Positions 34,488 to 47,484 of a stretch of 64,000 nt of DNA are shown here, in pieces. The position numbers and the translations under genes are program-made. The notes beneath the pieces are model-generated. The model saw only the letters and a list, made by a program, of their open reading frames with translations, did no database searches and was not told where the DNA came from. Source of the DNA: Salvia splendens (Eukaryota; Streptophyta; Magnoliopsida; Lamiales; Lamiaceae). Location of the stretch: the NCBI RefSeq assembly GCF_004379255.2, contig NC_056042.1:32343928-32407927 (forward strand), written 5' to 3'. Position 1 is the stretch's first letter, and every line of letters begins with the position of its first letter.

Positions 34488-36679
34488 GTTTTCCGTGGTT
34501 GTTTGGTAGACAAGAAATGAGGCAGAAATGTTATCCGATTAAATTTATGAGATACAGATCCATGTGTTTTGAAGAAAAAACTGTGGACTTGGATGGATCA
34601 TAGAGGATAACATAGACTTACATGATAGGTTAACTATAATACAATACCTAATACTTGGAAATAGTCATATAAATATCAATATTTAGGCATTACCAACTTA
34701 TCAAAATTCTGTAATTAAAGTAATTAAATAGAATCCCTTTTCATGTTACGTTGGGCTTTCAAATTAGTGCTTACTGAAGTTGTTGTGCAATAGTATTATA
34801 TAAGTATATGTAATAGTTTGAACAAAGTTTATATAAATGAGAATTTCAATCCGTATGCAAATGCAAGTACTACTACAAAACTAACCCCACAGGTTCCCCA
34901 TCACGATATGGGATCTATTCTTTAAATTTCTATTGAAAAAAAATCTTTATATATATGCTCATAATGAATGCTTTTTGTTTTTTCTACTATAGTTCTAACA
35001 AAACAGTAGCATGAAATTACATATGATTAATTTTGTGTACATATGTTGGTAATTCTGTTGGTAAGATTTCCATTTGTGATAAACAGTATTCTAGTACGTA
35101 GCTCATCTTTTACTATAGTTAGTAAAAAAAGCACAAGATAATACTTGGAAAAAATTAAACTAAAATTCGATATATTATTCTAAGAAAAAAAAATTGCTTC
35201 TAATATATTTGGGAAATGGGAATAACAACTAATATGCTATAAAAAATAAAGAAATGCGGTAAAAAGAGAAAAGCAGCCGAAATTCGCATTATATAAAATA
35301 AAACATTAATGATATCGTCGTACATTGAAATAGTATGAATGAATATAATTAAATGAAAAGAGTATGCAATAAAAATACCACTTTAAAATACTCCATATGG
35401 TGATAGTATTAATTAAGATCATCGGCCACGTGGTGTATATCGAAGGTCACAACGCACATAGTCCAAAAAAATATTCGAACAACTAAGAATTATTCGAATA
35501 GTAAATTTGAAAAAAAGTATATTAGTTTAGTAATTAGGGGAGTATATATATATAGTGATCCGAGGGAAGAAGCAAGCACATGATGGCAGTATTTGGCTTT
35601 GACTGTGACGACGATGAAACCAAAGCCACATCAAAGTATCATGCTCGCTGCACAGTCACACCATCACTATAAATACTATTATTGATTATTGTATTTGATT
35701 CATTATAAATTTAATCAACTTATTAGTGTTGTAAATTGTATTCCATGCCTCCTTCCCAGATAAGATCATTGTTTGTTTGAAAAGCTAAAGGATTTAATCA
35801 ATTTGAAATTAAAAACCAATTTTGTTGACCTATTACTTTTTTTTGTTATAAGAATTATTCAAGATTTAAATGTTTGTCACTTGATATTTGACACAATCCT
35901 GTTTGGTTAAGCTACATTAATTTTGTTCGAATAAACTCTAACCCAATTGGACCGTCACAGGTAATTAATAGCATATCTATTTCTTAAAACTCTATACTTG
36001 TATTCTACCAAAATAAGTACTCTATCCGTTCCTTTATAATTCAATTATTTTTTCATTTCGATAACTTCCTTTATAGTTAAGTCATTTTCATATATAGAAT
36101 AATAATTAACTCATTTTTTTATTTCTTACTTCATTCTCTTTCTTAATTTATTATCTCTAACTTCATTCACTTTTCTATTTTATTCTTTTTACCTACCCAC
36201 TTAACACAACATCAATTTTTAAATTTCATACCAAAAAAATGTCCCGACTATAAAGAAACGCCACTAATACACGTCAAAGATTGTACATATTTAAATGTTG
36301 GTTGGTATGACACAAAATAAAAAATTGTTAAAAAAAAGGAAATCTGATGGAGGATAAGAATGAACAGGTGCTGAAGATTGGAATAAGTAATTAAGCAAAG
36401 ATCACAAGCCCAAAACTAGTTGCTAATGAACTAATTAATTAACACTTAAAATTAAGAAAGACATTTATAAGATTGAAATGTGTGCGCACGTGCATACATG
36501 TGTGCATATCTGTTAGAAAATTCTGAATCGCCATATGCACACGTGCCGACATGTGTGTGTGAGTGCGTGTTCAATTGGGATTGAAGGCATGTGAAATTCA
36601 GTTCACCTATATTAACACAGTCACACACTAAAATAAATCTAAAATTATTACCCCATTAGTTAAATCCTAAAAAAAAATA
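34488..36679. other. Intergenic right of the LTR retrotransposon
   Basis: AT-rich, no gene. A degenerate Stowaway-like copy seems to lie at about 36020-36260 (left end CTCTATCCGTTCCTTTATAA; right end near GACTATAAAGAAACG), too worn to bound. Confidence 0.5.
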
Positions 36680-36935
36680 CTCCTTTCGTCCCTCATAATT
36701 CGTCACCATTTGACTTGGCACGAGTTTTAAGAAATGTAATAGAAAGTGAGTTGAAAAAGTTGGTGACATGCGAGTCCTACTTTTATCAGTATATTAGTTT
36801 TATAACAAAACGTGAGTGTGAATGAGTCAGTGAAATGTATGGTCCACTACAAAAAATGATAAAAGTGAAAGGTGACAAATTTTTAGGGGCGGACGAAAAA
36901 GGAAATATGTGACAAATTTTCAGGGACGGAGGGAG
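36680..36935. mobile_element. Stowaway-like MITE with a doubled right end
   Basis: Left CTCCTTTCGTCCCTCATAAT; right complement CTCCCTCCGTCCCTGAAAAT. TA flanks. The right terminal motif occurs twice (GGGGCGGACG near 36887, then GGGACGGAGG), suggesting a short terminal duplication. Confidence 0.87.
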
Positions 36936-37144
36936 TAATATTTGATAATTAAGTACAGTGCATTAAGGTACACAATTTGTTAGTTTAAGTTTAATGACTC
37001 CTAAATAAGGCATGCAGCATGCTCCATTTCAAAGAATCTGATGCTAGATACTTCTAGTTTAACCTCAACTAGCATTTTAAGCTAATTAATTACGCACTTT
37101 TTTTAAAAAAAATTATAGTCGTCAAACTGACCTAGTTTTTGACT

Positions 37145-37560
37145 GACTCATATGTCTTTTCTTGATCCTTTTTTTAATTAATCGGGTTACACATTACTAA
37201 ATTGGGTTAATCGGGTTAAATGGGAAAGTATGATGCAGTCAGCGGGAAAGAGTTTAATTACTGATCCTAATTTACTCTCTTTAAATTTTTAGTTATTTTA
37301 TTTTAATTTCCGTATTAATTCCTTTCACATCTCTAGGGTTTTTTGACCACTTATAAATAGTGGGAATAGCATTTTTGCAGCAGTTTTTTGACATTGATTA
37401 ATTACAATTCCTTGAAACTTATGTTTCTGTGAATTTATCGTGTGATCATTCTATCTCGTGGTCGATTGTCATAATTTTTGGCTGGCTCATATGTCTTTTC
37501 TTGATCCCTTTTTTAATTAATCGGGTTACACATTACTAAATTGGGTTAATTGGGTTAAAC
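37145..37560 (+). repeat. Pair of about 77-bp direct repeats
   Basis: CTCATATGTCTTTTCTTGAT followed by TTAATTAATCGGGTTACACATTACTAAATTGGG-type sequence occurs at 37148-37222 and 37486-37560. The copies are separated by about 260 bp and differ at a few positions. Confidence 0.85.
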
Positions 37561-38261
37561 GTTACACATTACTAGAGAATGCGTTTCTTCTAATTAGATA
37601 GAACAATTTATCGAATATAGAAAGTAAATACTTACGGACAATCCAAATCGAAAAGGATGGATTACTTGTTTTGGAACAGTTTAATGATTATTTATAGATC
37701 GTTAATTGCTCTGATATCATAATAAAATATGATCATATGCATTGCTTAATGGGTCAGTCAATCTTCTCATTTGATATGTTACATGCATCAATTATTTATA
37801 GGATTTATTATTATGACAATTATGATATATAAATAAATTTATTCAATTATTGATCATTTCCTTTCTTGACTTGATCTGTACTTGATTCCTGTCATGATTT
37901 CCTCTTCATCCTGCAACAGGATCGAGTATAAGTTAGAGAAAAGAAGATTCATATTTAGTTTGGGAAATGAGTTGTTAGAGAAATGGGTGAATATATAGGT
38001 AGGAAGAAGTGAGAAGATGCAATAATATTAGAGAAGAAAGGGATGTATGTATGTCCAAATAGTGAGGAAAAGAGAGTGAAGAATTTGTACCCTGTTTTGC
38101 TATGAGAGTACACTCTGCCCAGCTGTCTTGCATGTGATACCCTTAATTCCCATACATTCCCCTTCTTCACATCCCACCTCACTTCCCCAATGTACCTATC
38201 TAATCATGAAAGTTACATAATTGTCCTTCATAACTAAATGCTTCCCAAAAAATGGACTCAA

Positions 38262-38880
38262 ATTGCATCCTATCTAAATCTCCATGCCAAGATGTAGTCT
38301 TGTATTCGATGATCTGATCGTTAGTATATTCAGATTCAAGACCAAAATCGGTTTCAACATTTTGTTTTGTGTAGTGTGAAGTGGATCTGGATACAAGTAC
38401 GATGAATCGACGAATATGACACATGTTCTTGTGCGTACTATGCAAGATGTAACACCCTGTAAGAATATATACATATCATCAAGATTACCAAATCATAACG
38501 CTTAACTCAGTGATTCCCCAAAATAGACTTGTATTAAAAGAGAGTCTTTTGTTCAATGATTTGGTCATTACTATATCCACATTCAAGACCAAAATCGATT
38601 TGATTGTTTACAACATCCGCTTCATGTGATTCCAAATTCAGTTTGGATACGAGTAGGACAGTTCGATAAGTCCGACACTAACTCACGTGCTACAAGATGT
38701 GGCACCTCGAATGTATTTAACTAAAATCAAAGTTACCTAAGTGTCCCTCTTGACTCAACGAAATAAATCCGAATTGTTGCGCGCAAGTGAAAAATGTCTA
38801 CGGATACGAGTACGACAGTTCGACAAGTACGACACAAGTTTTCGTATTAAGTACAAAGTTAAAAAAAACGTGACACGCTA
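38262..38880 (+). repeat. Degenerate about 250-bp direct repeats
   Basis: The block CAAGACCAAAATCG followed by GGATACRAGTACGA / TCGACRAATAYGACAC-like motifs appears at about 38335-38420, 38585-38680 and, partially, 38805-38835. It looks like an old tandem duplication of a non-coding unit. Confidence 0.6.
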
Positions 38881-39157
38881 ATAAGCCTAGATATGATGAG
38901 ACAATATTAAACTTGCCTACCTATTAGTCTCAAAGGATGGTGTTAATTAAACTCACATCGAACATATCCATTGCCAATTTGAGTAGTGCCAAAAAAACTC
39001 TCATTTTCTCTTGTATTTATCCTCAATATCTACTACTCCCACAAACCTAAGAAGATCAACAAACAACCACCCTCACTCACACACACACACACACACATAT
39101 ATATATAAATAGATCAAATAGTATACAATACAAAGAAGAAGAAGAAAGAAGAAAAAA

Positions 39158-40090
39158 ATGAATTACATATTCGAAAATGAAGAATGCAGCAGCGGTTGCG
39201 AGTCAGGCTGGACTCTCTACTTCCAACAGTCTTATAAAAGCAAAAACGATTCGCCCGAGCCCCGGACGAAGAGATCCACCGACGAAGACGAAGAAGATCT
39301 GTCTATGGTGTCGGACGCCTCGTCCGGGCCGCCACAGGTGTATGAGGAAGAAGGAAACGACACAAGCGGCTGCTTCTTTAATAACTACGCTACCGTTACC
39401 GAACCTTTGTCGGAAAGGAAAAAGAATAGGGGAAATCGATGTCGGAAGAAGGTGCCGGAACGCTCCTCTTTGCTCGAAGTCGACGACACTGCTAGCTCCT
39501 CGCTTTACGGCTACTGCAATGTGAGTTTTTCTTTTAGTATGTCACTGAGTTTTAATAAAAAATTGGTAAATAGGATTAATAAAATGACAAAATAGTTAAA
39601 AAGATAAACTTACTAAAAATAGAAATTGATTAATTTCTATTTCTGATATAATTAAAATGGAAAAATAAGACTGTTGATTTTTATTTGTGTTAATATTTGT
39701 TTGTATGGATTGCTGATTTTTTTTATGTATGTATATGCAGAAAACAAGAAGCCAGGCATCAGTGGAGAATGTGGTGGAATATTCACAAGGCTACTCCTCA
39801 ACTCAGTTTGAGGTATGGCAAATTTCTACTTTTGATTATAAATTTTTTTGTTTATGGAATTTTTTGTGTTTATTTATTTATTATGTGTAGGTGAGACCTA
39901 CATATGTAGAGGAGCATTATGATTTCTTGCAGTCTGGAAACCATCAACTTCAGCAGCAAAACCAGTTGAGTTTTTATTATGCTTTATTACTAGATCTATA
40001 TATTTTTATGTTATGTATTTACAAGTAATAATCTTTAATTTGGATTTGGTGTGAATCTGTAGCAGGTGGTTTGAAGGTAAAAGGTGGTGA
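39158..40090 (+). CDS. SOB FIVE-LIKE (SOFL) protein
   Basis: Exons 39158-39520, 39741-39812, 39891-39964 and 40066-40090, giving 177 residues. The two signature motifs of the SOFL family are present: CESGWTLY at residues 14-21 and DLSMVSDASSGP at residues 47-58. SOFL proteins are small plant nuclear or cytoplasmic proteins reported to raise cytokinin activity. The rest is Lys/Ser/Glu-rich and probably disordered. The last splice (CA|GTTGAG to GTAGCAG|G) gives the C-terminus QWFEGKRW; without it the frame runs to a stop at 40028, so the end is less certain. A TATA-like TATATATAAATAG lies about 50 bp upstream of the ATG, which makes the promoter and start credible. Confidence 0.87.
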
Positions 40091-42327
40091 AGCAATGAGA
40101 TGATGTAAAGTTGTGTTTTTGCAAAGGCAAAAATGAATCTTGAAAAGGGGATTTTGTTTCCCTTTCTTCTCTGCTTTCTTCCCATGTCTTTTTTGTAGCT
40201 GTAATGCAAGTGGGAAACAGCTTGAAAGAAAAAAAAAGTAAAAAAAAAATAGTGGAAGTTCATTCTCAATAGTTTGTACTAGTAGATTCAAGATTTTCTT
40301 GTCTTAGAAATAATGGCAACAATTATTAATTTGTTTTTTATGTTAGTTTTTTTAATTAATATGTAGACAGCCCCTTGTGCTCCCTTTTGCTGCAACATTG
40401 AAGATCTCTCTAGAATTTGTCTTAGTGGCAGGGACTAAATATATCCAATTCAATAATAAAGTATACTTAAGGAACAATGTATGAGCTAATTTTTATGTAG
40501 TAATTTGGTGCGGTTGGATATGTGCATTATTATCCAATAAAATATTCAATGTAATTATGTAAACCAAAACTTTGATAAAAAAATAATATTGGAAACAAGG
40601 ATAGAGTGAGTACAAGGGTAACAATAATTATTGTCAGAAACCGAGATTTATTAAGTCACATGTAACAATATATAATTGTCAGAAACTAGGATTTTATTAA
40701 GTGGGCCAATTATATGCATATATCTATATCCACATGAGGGATCTTTAGCATGGACCATAACAACTAAGAAGCATTTGTCTTTTTTCCAAATTTCTACACT
40801 TTCTTTAGTTCATAAAATAGACCTATTGAGGACATCATTAATTGAAATAAAAAGCCTAACAACACATTTATTTAGTGTGACAAACTCTACTTCTTTATTT
40901 GAAGACAAATGTCAACCTTAATACTTAACAAAAATAAAAAGAAAGAAATATAGTTACTCTCGCCACTGAGTTGATGAGCTAGAATATCCAAATTAAACAC
41001 CGAAGTAGAAAAAAAAAAATACAACCATCAAACAACAACTACATGCACTAAAAAAAATCATCATTCAACCATAAACACTAAAAATGAGGAATTTAACCAG
41101 GATAGGAGACTCTTTGAGGTGACTAAAAAACCAGCAATTCACCAAATCATATAACAAGTCATCCTAACCATTTTCTATGTGTTTTTATTATTAATGGGTT
41201 TGGTATATTCTAGTGTAAGATGAAATGATCATATGTAAAGATAAAAAGATTTTGTAATTCTAGGTGATGGGCAGTCAGAGATGAGAGGTAAAAGCCAAAA
41301 CATATGTTGGAATATTTCATATGCCTCTTTATGACTCTTTTTCAATGTGTGCAGATCCTGCCTCAGATCTTCCTCACCCATTACAAACATGCTTTATTTA
41401 TTTTATTATCTTATTTTTGGAATTATTCATGCAGCTATATTTTACTTTTGTACACAATTCTTTTTAGTAGTCCATCCCCAATTTTGTTTATTTCTAATAT
41501 AGCATCTAACAAGTTGACTTCAATGTTTTCATTTTCTTTTTTCCTTCAGTTTATTACTATTTTCAGAATATTTTTAGGTTAGCATATCCGGGCCGATACA
41601 TTAGTACACTACTTGTGAGCACCACTTATATAAAATTAAAATTAAATACATAGTTAATTTGATCATCCTAATTATATCTAATGTACAAAAGAAAAATTAG
41701 AACGAAAAGTAAATTCAATAGTAAAAAAATATTAAAACAAACTACACATAATCGATTCACATATAATTGACCATCATACATATTTATCTACAAGTAATGC
41801 TTGTATTGTTAATTTTAAATTCATAGCTCCATCTAACCAAGGCACTTAGTATAGGAAAATCCCAACAAAGCAATGAATACACAAAAAGATAGCATACAAA
41901 AACCCAACCAAGGCACTTGTTAATTAATACTACTATGATTGGATTGTTCTTTGTTTGTAGTGATTCATCAAAAGGGTATGGAGGGAAACATTTTTGTCCT
42001 CCCAACACCCACCAACACATTTACCCTCCCATCCCCTTGTTAAAATGAAAAAAAAACAGTATTTAAAATAAATAAGTTTTCTTTTTATTCTCTTCCAAAA
42101 TATTGAAAAAATGAATAATTTCACCTATGATTGTTCCCAATAGTGATGACAACACTCTTCTCCTCCTTATCTCTGCAGTTGCCAACTATTTTTCAGAGTG
42201 TAGCTATTACAGTATTACTTCTAACATCTGATTTTTACAGCAGTTATATATAGGGTTAATTGTGCCTAAATACGTCCAGAGCCTCTGTCCTAGCGGCAAT
42301 AAGCTTAGACATTATTGTACGAGGTGC
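40091..42327. other. Intergenic
   Basis: 3' flank of the SOFL gene, then AT-rich DNA. No gene or bounded repeat recognised. Short open frames here lack domains. Confidence 0.5.
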
Positions 42328-42621
42328 CAACTTCTTCATTTGTGGTCCTTTCTTGATTCATCATTTAGTAAAAGCTTGTGTATTTATATGCAAATTAATC
42401 CTAACTTGTGTATTGGGTCCAAAGTGGAAGTACATGTGCATGTACAAGTATAGTACATCTGTACATGAATGATGGCAATAATAATACATAAGTATTTTAT
42501 TAAATTTTGGATGCCAAATTTATGGAGACAGCTGGTGCAGCATTATAAAGGGTGATGGCCGGTGATATATAGGAAATTGATGAGATGATGAATCAAGAAA
42601 GGACCACAAATGAAGAAGTTG
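42328..42621. repeat. Perfect 37-bp inverted repeat with a 220-nt loop
   Basis: 42328-42364 (CAACTTCTTCATTTGTGGTC...) is the exact reverse complement of 42585-42621 (...GACCACAAATGAAGAAGTTG). Either strand would fold into a stem with a long loop. It is not a MITE terminus that I recognise and matches no conserved plant miRNA that I know. Confidence 0.85.
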
Positions 42622-43652
42622 AATATGATTGAGCAAAGTAGGAAACAAAATAAGAGAAAAATAAATAAATAAATAGTGGGATTGAATAAATGAGATTAGA
42701 TACAGTGCATGATGTGTACAGACCAACCATGCATTAGCCCATATTCCAAATTGTTCAACCCATAATAAACCTATCCCATTTTCACCAATTTCAAATAATT
42801 TTTTCCTTGTTTTCTTTTGTTTTTGTCTACTCCAAAATATTCAGATTCCAATTCTTCCCCCTTTAGCTTGTGCTGCATTTTCTGCTATAATCTTCAAACT
42901 ATGATTGAGCCCATAAAGATTTGAAGAATAGTAGATAACATGTATAAAAAGGATTTTCTTATTATATTTAATCAAAACTTCATTCTGAGAGATTCTTTGA
43001 TACTCATATTTGTATACATATGCTTGTTTTTTTGTTAAAGTAATTCATCCGTTCCCAAAAAGTAAACTAGTTTTTATCATTTTAGGCCGTTCTCCAAAAT
43101 TAGACAAAGTCTAAATATGAATAGTTTTTCAACAAATAATAATAATACACATCATTTATAACGTAGACCTCACAATTCACTAACAATCATTCCACTATCT
43201 TTTTCCCATCCCTCTTACTTTACCAATTGAACATAAAAACCCGTGTCAAGTTTGTCAATTTTGTGGGAGACCAAGTGCAGACGTTGGATAATTTTTTTTG
43301 TCCATTGTTCTGATATGGAAAGATATATATTGTATTAATATGAAAGAAATACAGTATTTATATACTATCTCAGTGTACCAAAAAAATAGTTTTGATAGTA
43401 GAATATTACAGTTTTAATGTAAAATTAGTAAAATAAAGAAAGATATAAAAAAATGTGTAGGACTATTTTTTATTGTAAATTTAGAAGATCAATTTCAGTT
43501 TAGTCTTTATATCTAACAAAAGAGCTTGTGGTGACATCAGTTGATCTATAGTTTAATCGGCCGAATAGGTCGATGTGGTTTCTCTTTTAATACATTGGAC
43601 AAGACTCAATAGACAAGATTAATTCTACATGTCATTATCCCAAAATTAACTA
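42622..43652. other. Intergenic
   Basis: AT-rich; no gene. A worn Stowaway-like end (CATCCGTTCCCAAAAAGTAA) is visible near 43049, with no clean partner. Confidence 0.5.
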
Positions 43653-43884
43653 CTCCCTCCGTCCACGAAAAATAAGACACTTTCATTTTCTGCACTCGTT
43701 TTAAAAAAATGATAATAAATAGTTAAAGTTGAGATAAAGTACGAGAGAGAATAATGTAGAGAAGTCTCTTGTCTATATTATTCTCTCTCTTACTTTTCTT
43801 TCTCTTCACTTTAACTATTTATTATTATTTTTTCAAAACGAGTGCAGAAAATGAAAGTGTCCTATTTTTCGTGGACAGAGAGAG
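43653..43884. mobile_element. Stowaway-like MITE, near-perfect hairpin
   Basis: CTCCCTCCGTCCACGAAAAA at the left and its near-exact complement at the right. The match continues inward for about 80 bp (ACACTTTCATTTTCTGCACT, CTCGTTTT, AACTATTTATT). TA on both sides. Confidence 0.93.
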
Positions 43885-44217
43885 TATTATCTAACTGAAC
43901 AATATGAGTAAGACTCAATTTTATCTAATTTAGGAATCGAACAGCGGACACCATCAAGTGGAGGAAGCGGTTAGTCATATTTATTCGAGTAATACGTTTT
44001 GATAAAAATAGAATAAATATAGTATACGAAATATCAAAAGACTCTGGTGAGTATAAAAAAGGACATGAACTACAAACTAAAATCTGGACCATTAAATTTT
44101 AATATGTACTCCTAGTTCGCTGTCCATTATTATATAACAAATGCAAATAAAAAGTAGTAGCACTATTTTTCAATGGAAAACTAAATTAATTTGTATAGTA
44201 TTTGGTGATCCCTTCCG

Positions 44218-44652
44218 CTAATTTAGTAAGCGAGGTTTGTAATTAACACTAATTGCAGTATTAGAATACCTAAACTTGGTAAACACATCTCCTTCACTAA
44301 AACAACACGGCTTCTCCTCATCAATCCTCCCAATTCTCCCCACTCCTCCGCCGTAGCTGCTCTCCGCCGCCGCTTTCCTCCACACAATATTCCCCTCCGA
44401 GTCAACATCCACCCTCGCGCCTCCACCTCCGCCTCCGCCTCCGCCTCCCATGGAAAGCAGCTGCATCAGATCACGAATATCTTCACCGCCGATATTGATC
44501 TCCTTCGACTCTTGAGTAGTTTGAGGAACGGTGCAGTTTACGACACTGCGCCCATCGCCGCTGCAGTTGCAGAGAGCCTTACCGTACATGTTTCTCGCTC
44601 TTGTAAGAACTCCGATCTTACTCTTTCTGTCACTTTTGGTCTTTTCCGACAT
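44218..44652 (-). CDS. Small protein of unknown function (TRARNMYGK...IGRIDEEKPC type)
   Basis: A single-exon frame of 144 residues starting MSEKTKSDRKSKIGVLTRAR. The N-terminal (S)KxGVLTRARxxY and the C-terminal GRIDEEKPC pattern resemble a small family of plant proteins with no established function. I rely on recall for this. In the middle an acidic, Leu-rich stretch (IGGEDIRDLMQLLSM) is followed by ten Gly residues encoded by GGA/GGC repeats (about 44421-44450). There is no signal peptide or membrane segment. A TATATATATATA element lies about 30-45 bp upstream of the ATG on the minus strand, which supports this start. Confidence 0.72.
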   Translation of the reverse strand: MSEKTKSDRKSKIGVLTRARNMYGKALCNCSGDGRSVVNCTVPQTTQESKEINIGGEDIRDLMQLLSMGGGGGGGGGGARVDVDSEGNIVWRKAAAESSYGGGVGRIGRIDEEKPCCFSEGDVFTKFRYSNTAISVNYKPRLLN

Positions 44653-45179
44653 ACCTGATGTGATTCTGCATCGATCACAACCCTATATATATATATTTGA
44701 TTGTCACGTAGTAATTTATACAGTATTTGTAAAAATGTATATAGCGTGGAATTGAATTGTGGATTTTTTTGGTTTGATCGATGATATGAATGGTTGTGTT
44801 GATGATTTGGATTAGACGGCAAGGCCACAAAACAATCCGTGAGAAGGGTCGTGTGTGTATCAATTAATTTGATTTTTTTAATGAGAGAATAAAATGATAA
44901 TAGTAACAACGTTATAAGATGTATCGACATTTTAAACTATAATTGTTATAATAACGGTTGGGATTTTCGTCTATTAAATTTGGGCCGTGAGGCATGGGCC
45001 ACAATTTTGGGCCTAATAGATCTCAAATTACCCACTCTAGATCTTCTACGTACTAGGAGTAGTAGTATTTTTTTGCGATTATTTAATTTGTAGTTCAATT
45101 GGTCTCTGATCTTAGATTGTAGTAGTAATTTAATTCTTTTGGATATGTTAGGGCATTGGCATTTTTGTTAAGAAGAGAA

Positions 45180-47484
45180 GAAGAACTATGCAAATGGTCC
45201 ATGAACTATGCGTTTTGCACGCAAATGATATCTAAACTTTAAAAATATCGTAGATAGTCCCTAAACTAAGGTGTAATCACATTTTTTATATTTTTTGACT
45301 ATTCATTACAATTTTGCACCAAAAATGCCTCCCAACGCATGAAGGGCAATTATGGACTTTCATATTTAGTTATTGGATTTGATACTTTTTTTATTTCTCT
45401 CTCTATTACTAAATATGATATTTTCTTATAGTTTGAGTACCTAAAATGATATTATTCACTTCACTTATTCAATCACTTTATATTAAATCTTCTTTCTCTC
45501 TCTTTATCTAACACTTTTAGAAAGTAAAAAATTAAAATAAAAAATACTAAGTACTATGAGATTGAGGGAACATCTTTTTTAGTACACCAAATATCTCAAA
45601 TGAGCAAATTTGGTTCGTAACATTTCATAATATCTTTTGAGGTCCATTAACTATAAGTCAATATCAATCAACTACTTTTTGGCTATTTCCAATATTTTCA
45701 TGACCAAAGTACCCTTAAGGCCATGAAGGGCAATTCAATCTATTTATTCATCCACTTTTTTCTTTCTTCTAATTTATTTGGGATTAAGTTTAATACTTAT
45801 ACTATTATTACTAATATATACCATACCTTATTTGAATATTGTGATATTACTTTCTAGTGCTAGTTAATACTTTTATATGATTACATTCTCAATTATTTTG
45901 ATAAAACTAAGATAAATATTTTAGTTTAATGAATCTCGTAATTTTATTAAACTGAAAATTTAAGTTAATCACAATATATAATATATACTACATTGAAATA
46001 AAAATTTAATAAAGTATAAAAAAATATGATTCATGATTAGTCAAGGGAACAGATATGAGAATTATGAACAGTTTCATAATGTTGTAAATGGCCTAATGAT
46101 AATATTAACACGCGACATTGTGATATTAAACAATTGATAGCAACTATAGATTTTTTATTTAATAAACAATCATAGATTTAAATTAATCATATATTCAACT
46201 AAGAATGTCATTGTCTTTTTTATTAAATTGATTATTGATAATTTCAACTATTTTTTTTAGACTAAATTACTACATAAGAGTACATAAAATAAAACTTAGC
46301 TCTTTGAATTATTTAAAATTCTATATATGTTAATAAATTTTATTTAATTTTTAATCATCGATTTTATATTATACTTAAAAATAACATATTCTATGTATAG
46401 CTTTAAGATTGAAAAATTAATATTCCATCTAATAAATTGAACTACTTGGATATACAAATATTATATAAGTATAATGTTTACATATATTTATATCTAAGTT
46501 ATTTCACTATTAATATTAAATATAGTACAATGATTTAAAGTATTATAAATAAGTAAAATTAAACGTAAATAATTAATAGAATATTAATATTATTAAGATA
46601 TTTTTTATATTGAAATTAAAATTAGAGGGAACATCTTTTTCAGTACATCAACTATCCCAAATTACATACTACTTTAATGAAAATGAGGGGGTAAATAGAT
46701 TGAATTGCCCTCATTGGCCTTAAGGGTATTTGGTCATGAAAATATTGAAAATAGACAAAAAGTAGTTGAATTGATATTAACTTATAGTTGATGGACTTTA
46801 AAAGATATTATGAAATGTTACGGACCAAATTTGCTCATTTGGGATAGTTGGTGTACTAAAAAAATGTTCCCTCAATTCTTAAATATGGACTATAATTTAA
46901 TATTATAAATTTATGTATTATAATAACTTGTAGCTAAATTTAATTTTGATTCTGATTCGATTATAAATATTAAAAAAATAGTTTTAATTAAAAAATTTTA
47001 ATTTTTAATATTTAAAAAAATTAATCAAATCACAATCAAAATTAAATTTTGCTGCAAATTATTAATAATAAAATTATAATTTAATTTTTATAATTAATAT
47101 ATTTAAGAATTTCATACTATTTTTATTTTATTTTTTTTCTTCCTAAAAGTTTTAGAGAAAGATAGAGAAAGAAGATATGACATAAAGTGATTGAAAAAGT
47201 GAAATGAATAATATCATTTTAGGTACTCAAACTATAAGAAAATATCATATTCAGTACTAGAGAGAGAAATACATAAAATATCAAATTCAATACCTAGATA
47301 TTAAAATCCAAAAATGTCCTTCATGCACTGGGGAAATTTTGGGTATAAAATTGTGATGAATAGTGAAAAAAGTATCATAAATGTGATTACACATTAGTTC
47401 AGGAACTACCGATGATATTTTTAAAGTTTAGGTATCATTTGTGTGCAAAACGCATAGTTCAGAGATCATTTACGTAGTTCACTT
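45180..47484. mobile_element. Foldback/long-TIR element (copy C), interrupted
   Basis: The left end (ACTATGCAAATGGTCC...TTTAAAAATATCGT) and the right end ending GTAGTTCACT at 47483 are homologous to the ends of copy A (471-1463), inverted relative to each other. Internal blocks such as TTGTAGCTAAATTTAATTTTG are also shared with A. The interior is split by another element at 45561-46876. Confidence 0.83.
45561..46876. mobile_element. Second TIR element nested in copy C
   Basis: Terminal inverted repeats ATTGAGGGAACATCTTTTTT at the left and the complement of ATTGAGGGAACATTTTTTTA at the right. The match runs over 150 bp inward (GAGCAAATTTGG, CATTTCATAATATCTTTT, AAGGGCAATTCAATCTATTTA). A third partial left end (GAGGGAACATCTTTTTCAG) sits internally at 46625-46660. 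It is non-coding. Superfamily not assigned. Confidence 0.83.

Larger units (their letters stand above)
36936..39157. other. Intergenic with two sets of direct repeats
   Basis: No gene supported. It contains the direct repeats at 37145-37222 / 37484-37560 and about 38262-38880 listed separately, and ends in the SOFL promoter with a CA microsatellite and TATATATAAATAG at about 39100-39112. Confidence 0.55.

Noticed and set aside
39158..40028. Alternative SOFL ending without the last intron
   Set aside because: Gives a hydrophobic tail encoded by intron-like AT-rich DNA; the spliced ending is cleaner, though not proven.
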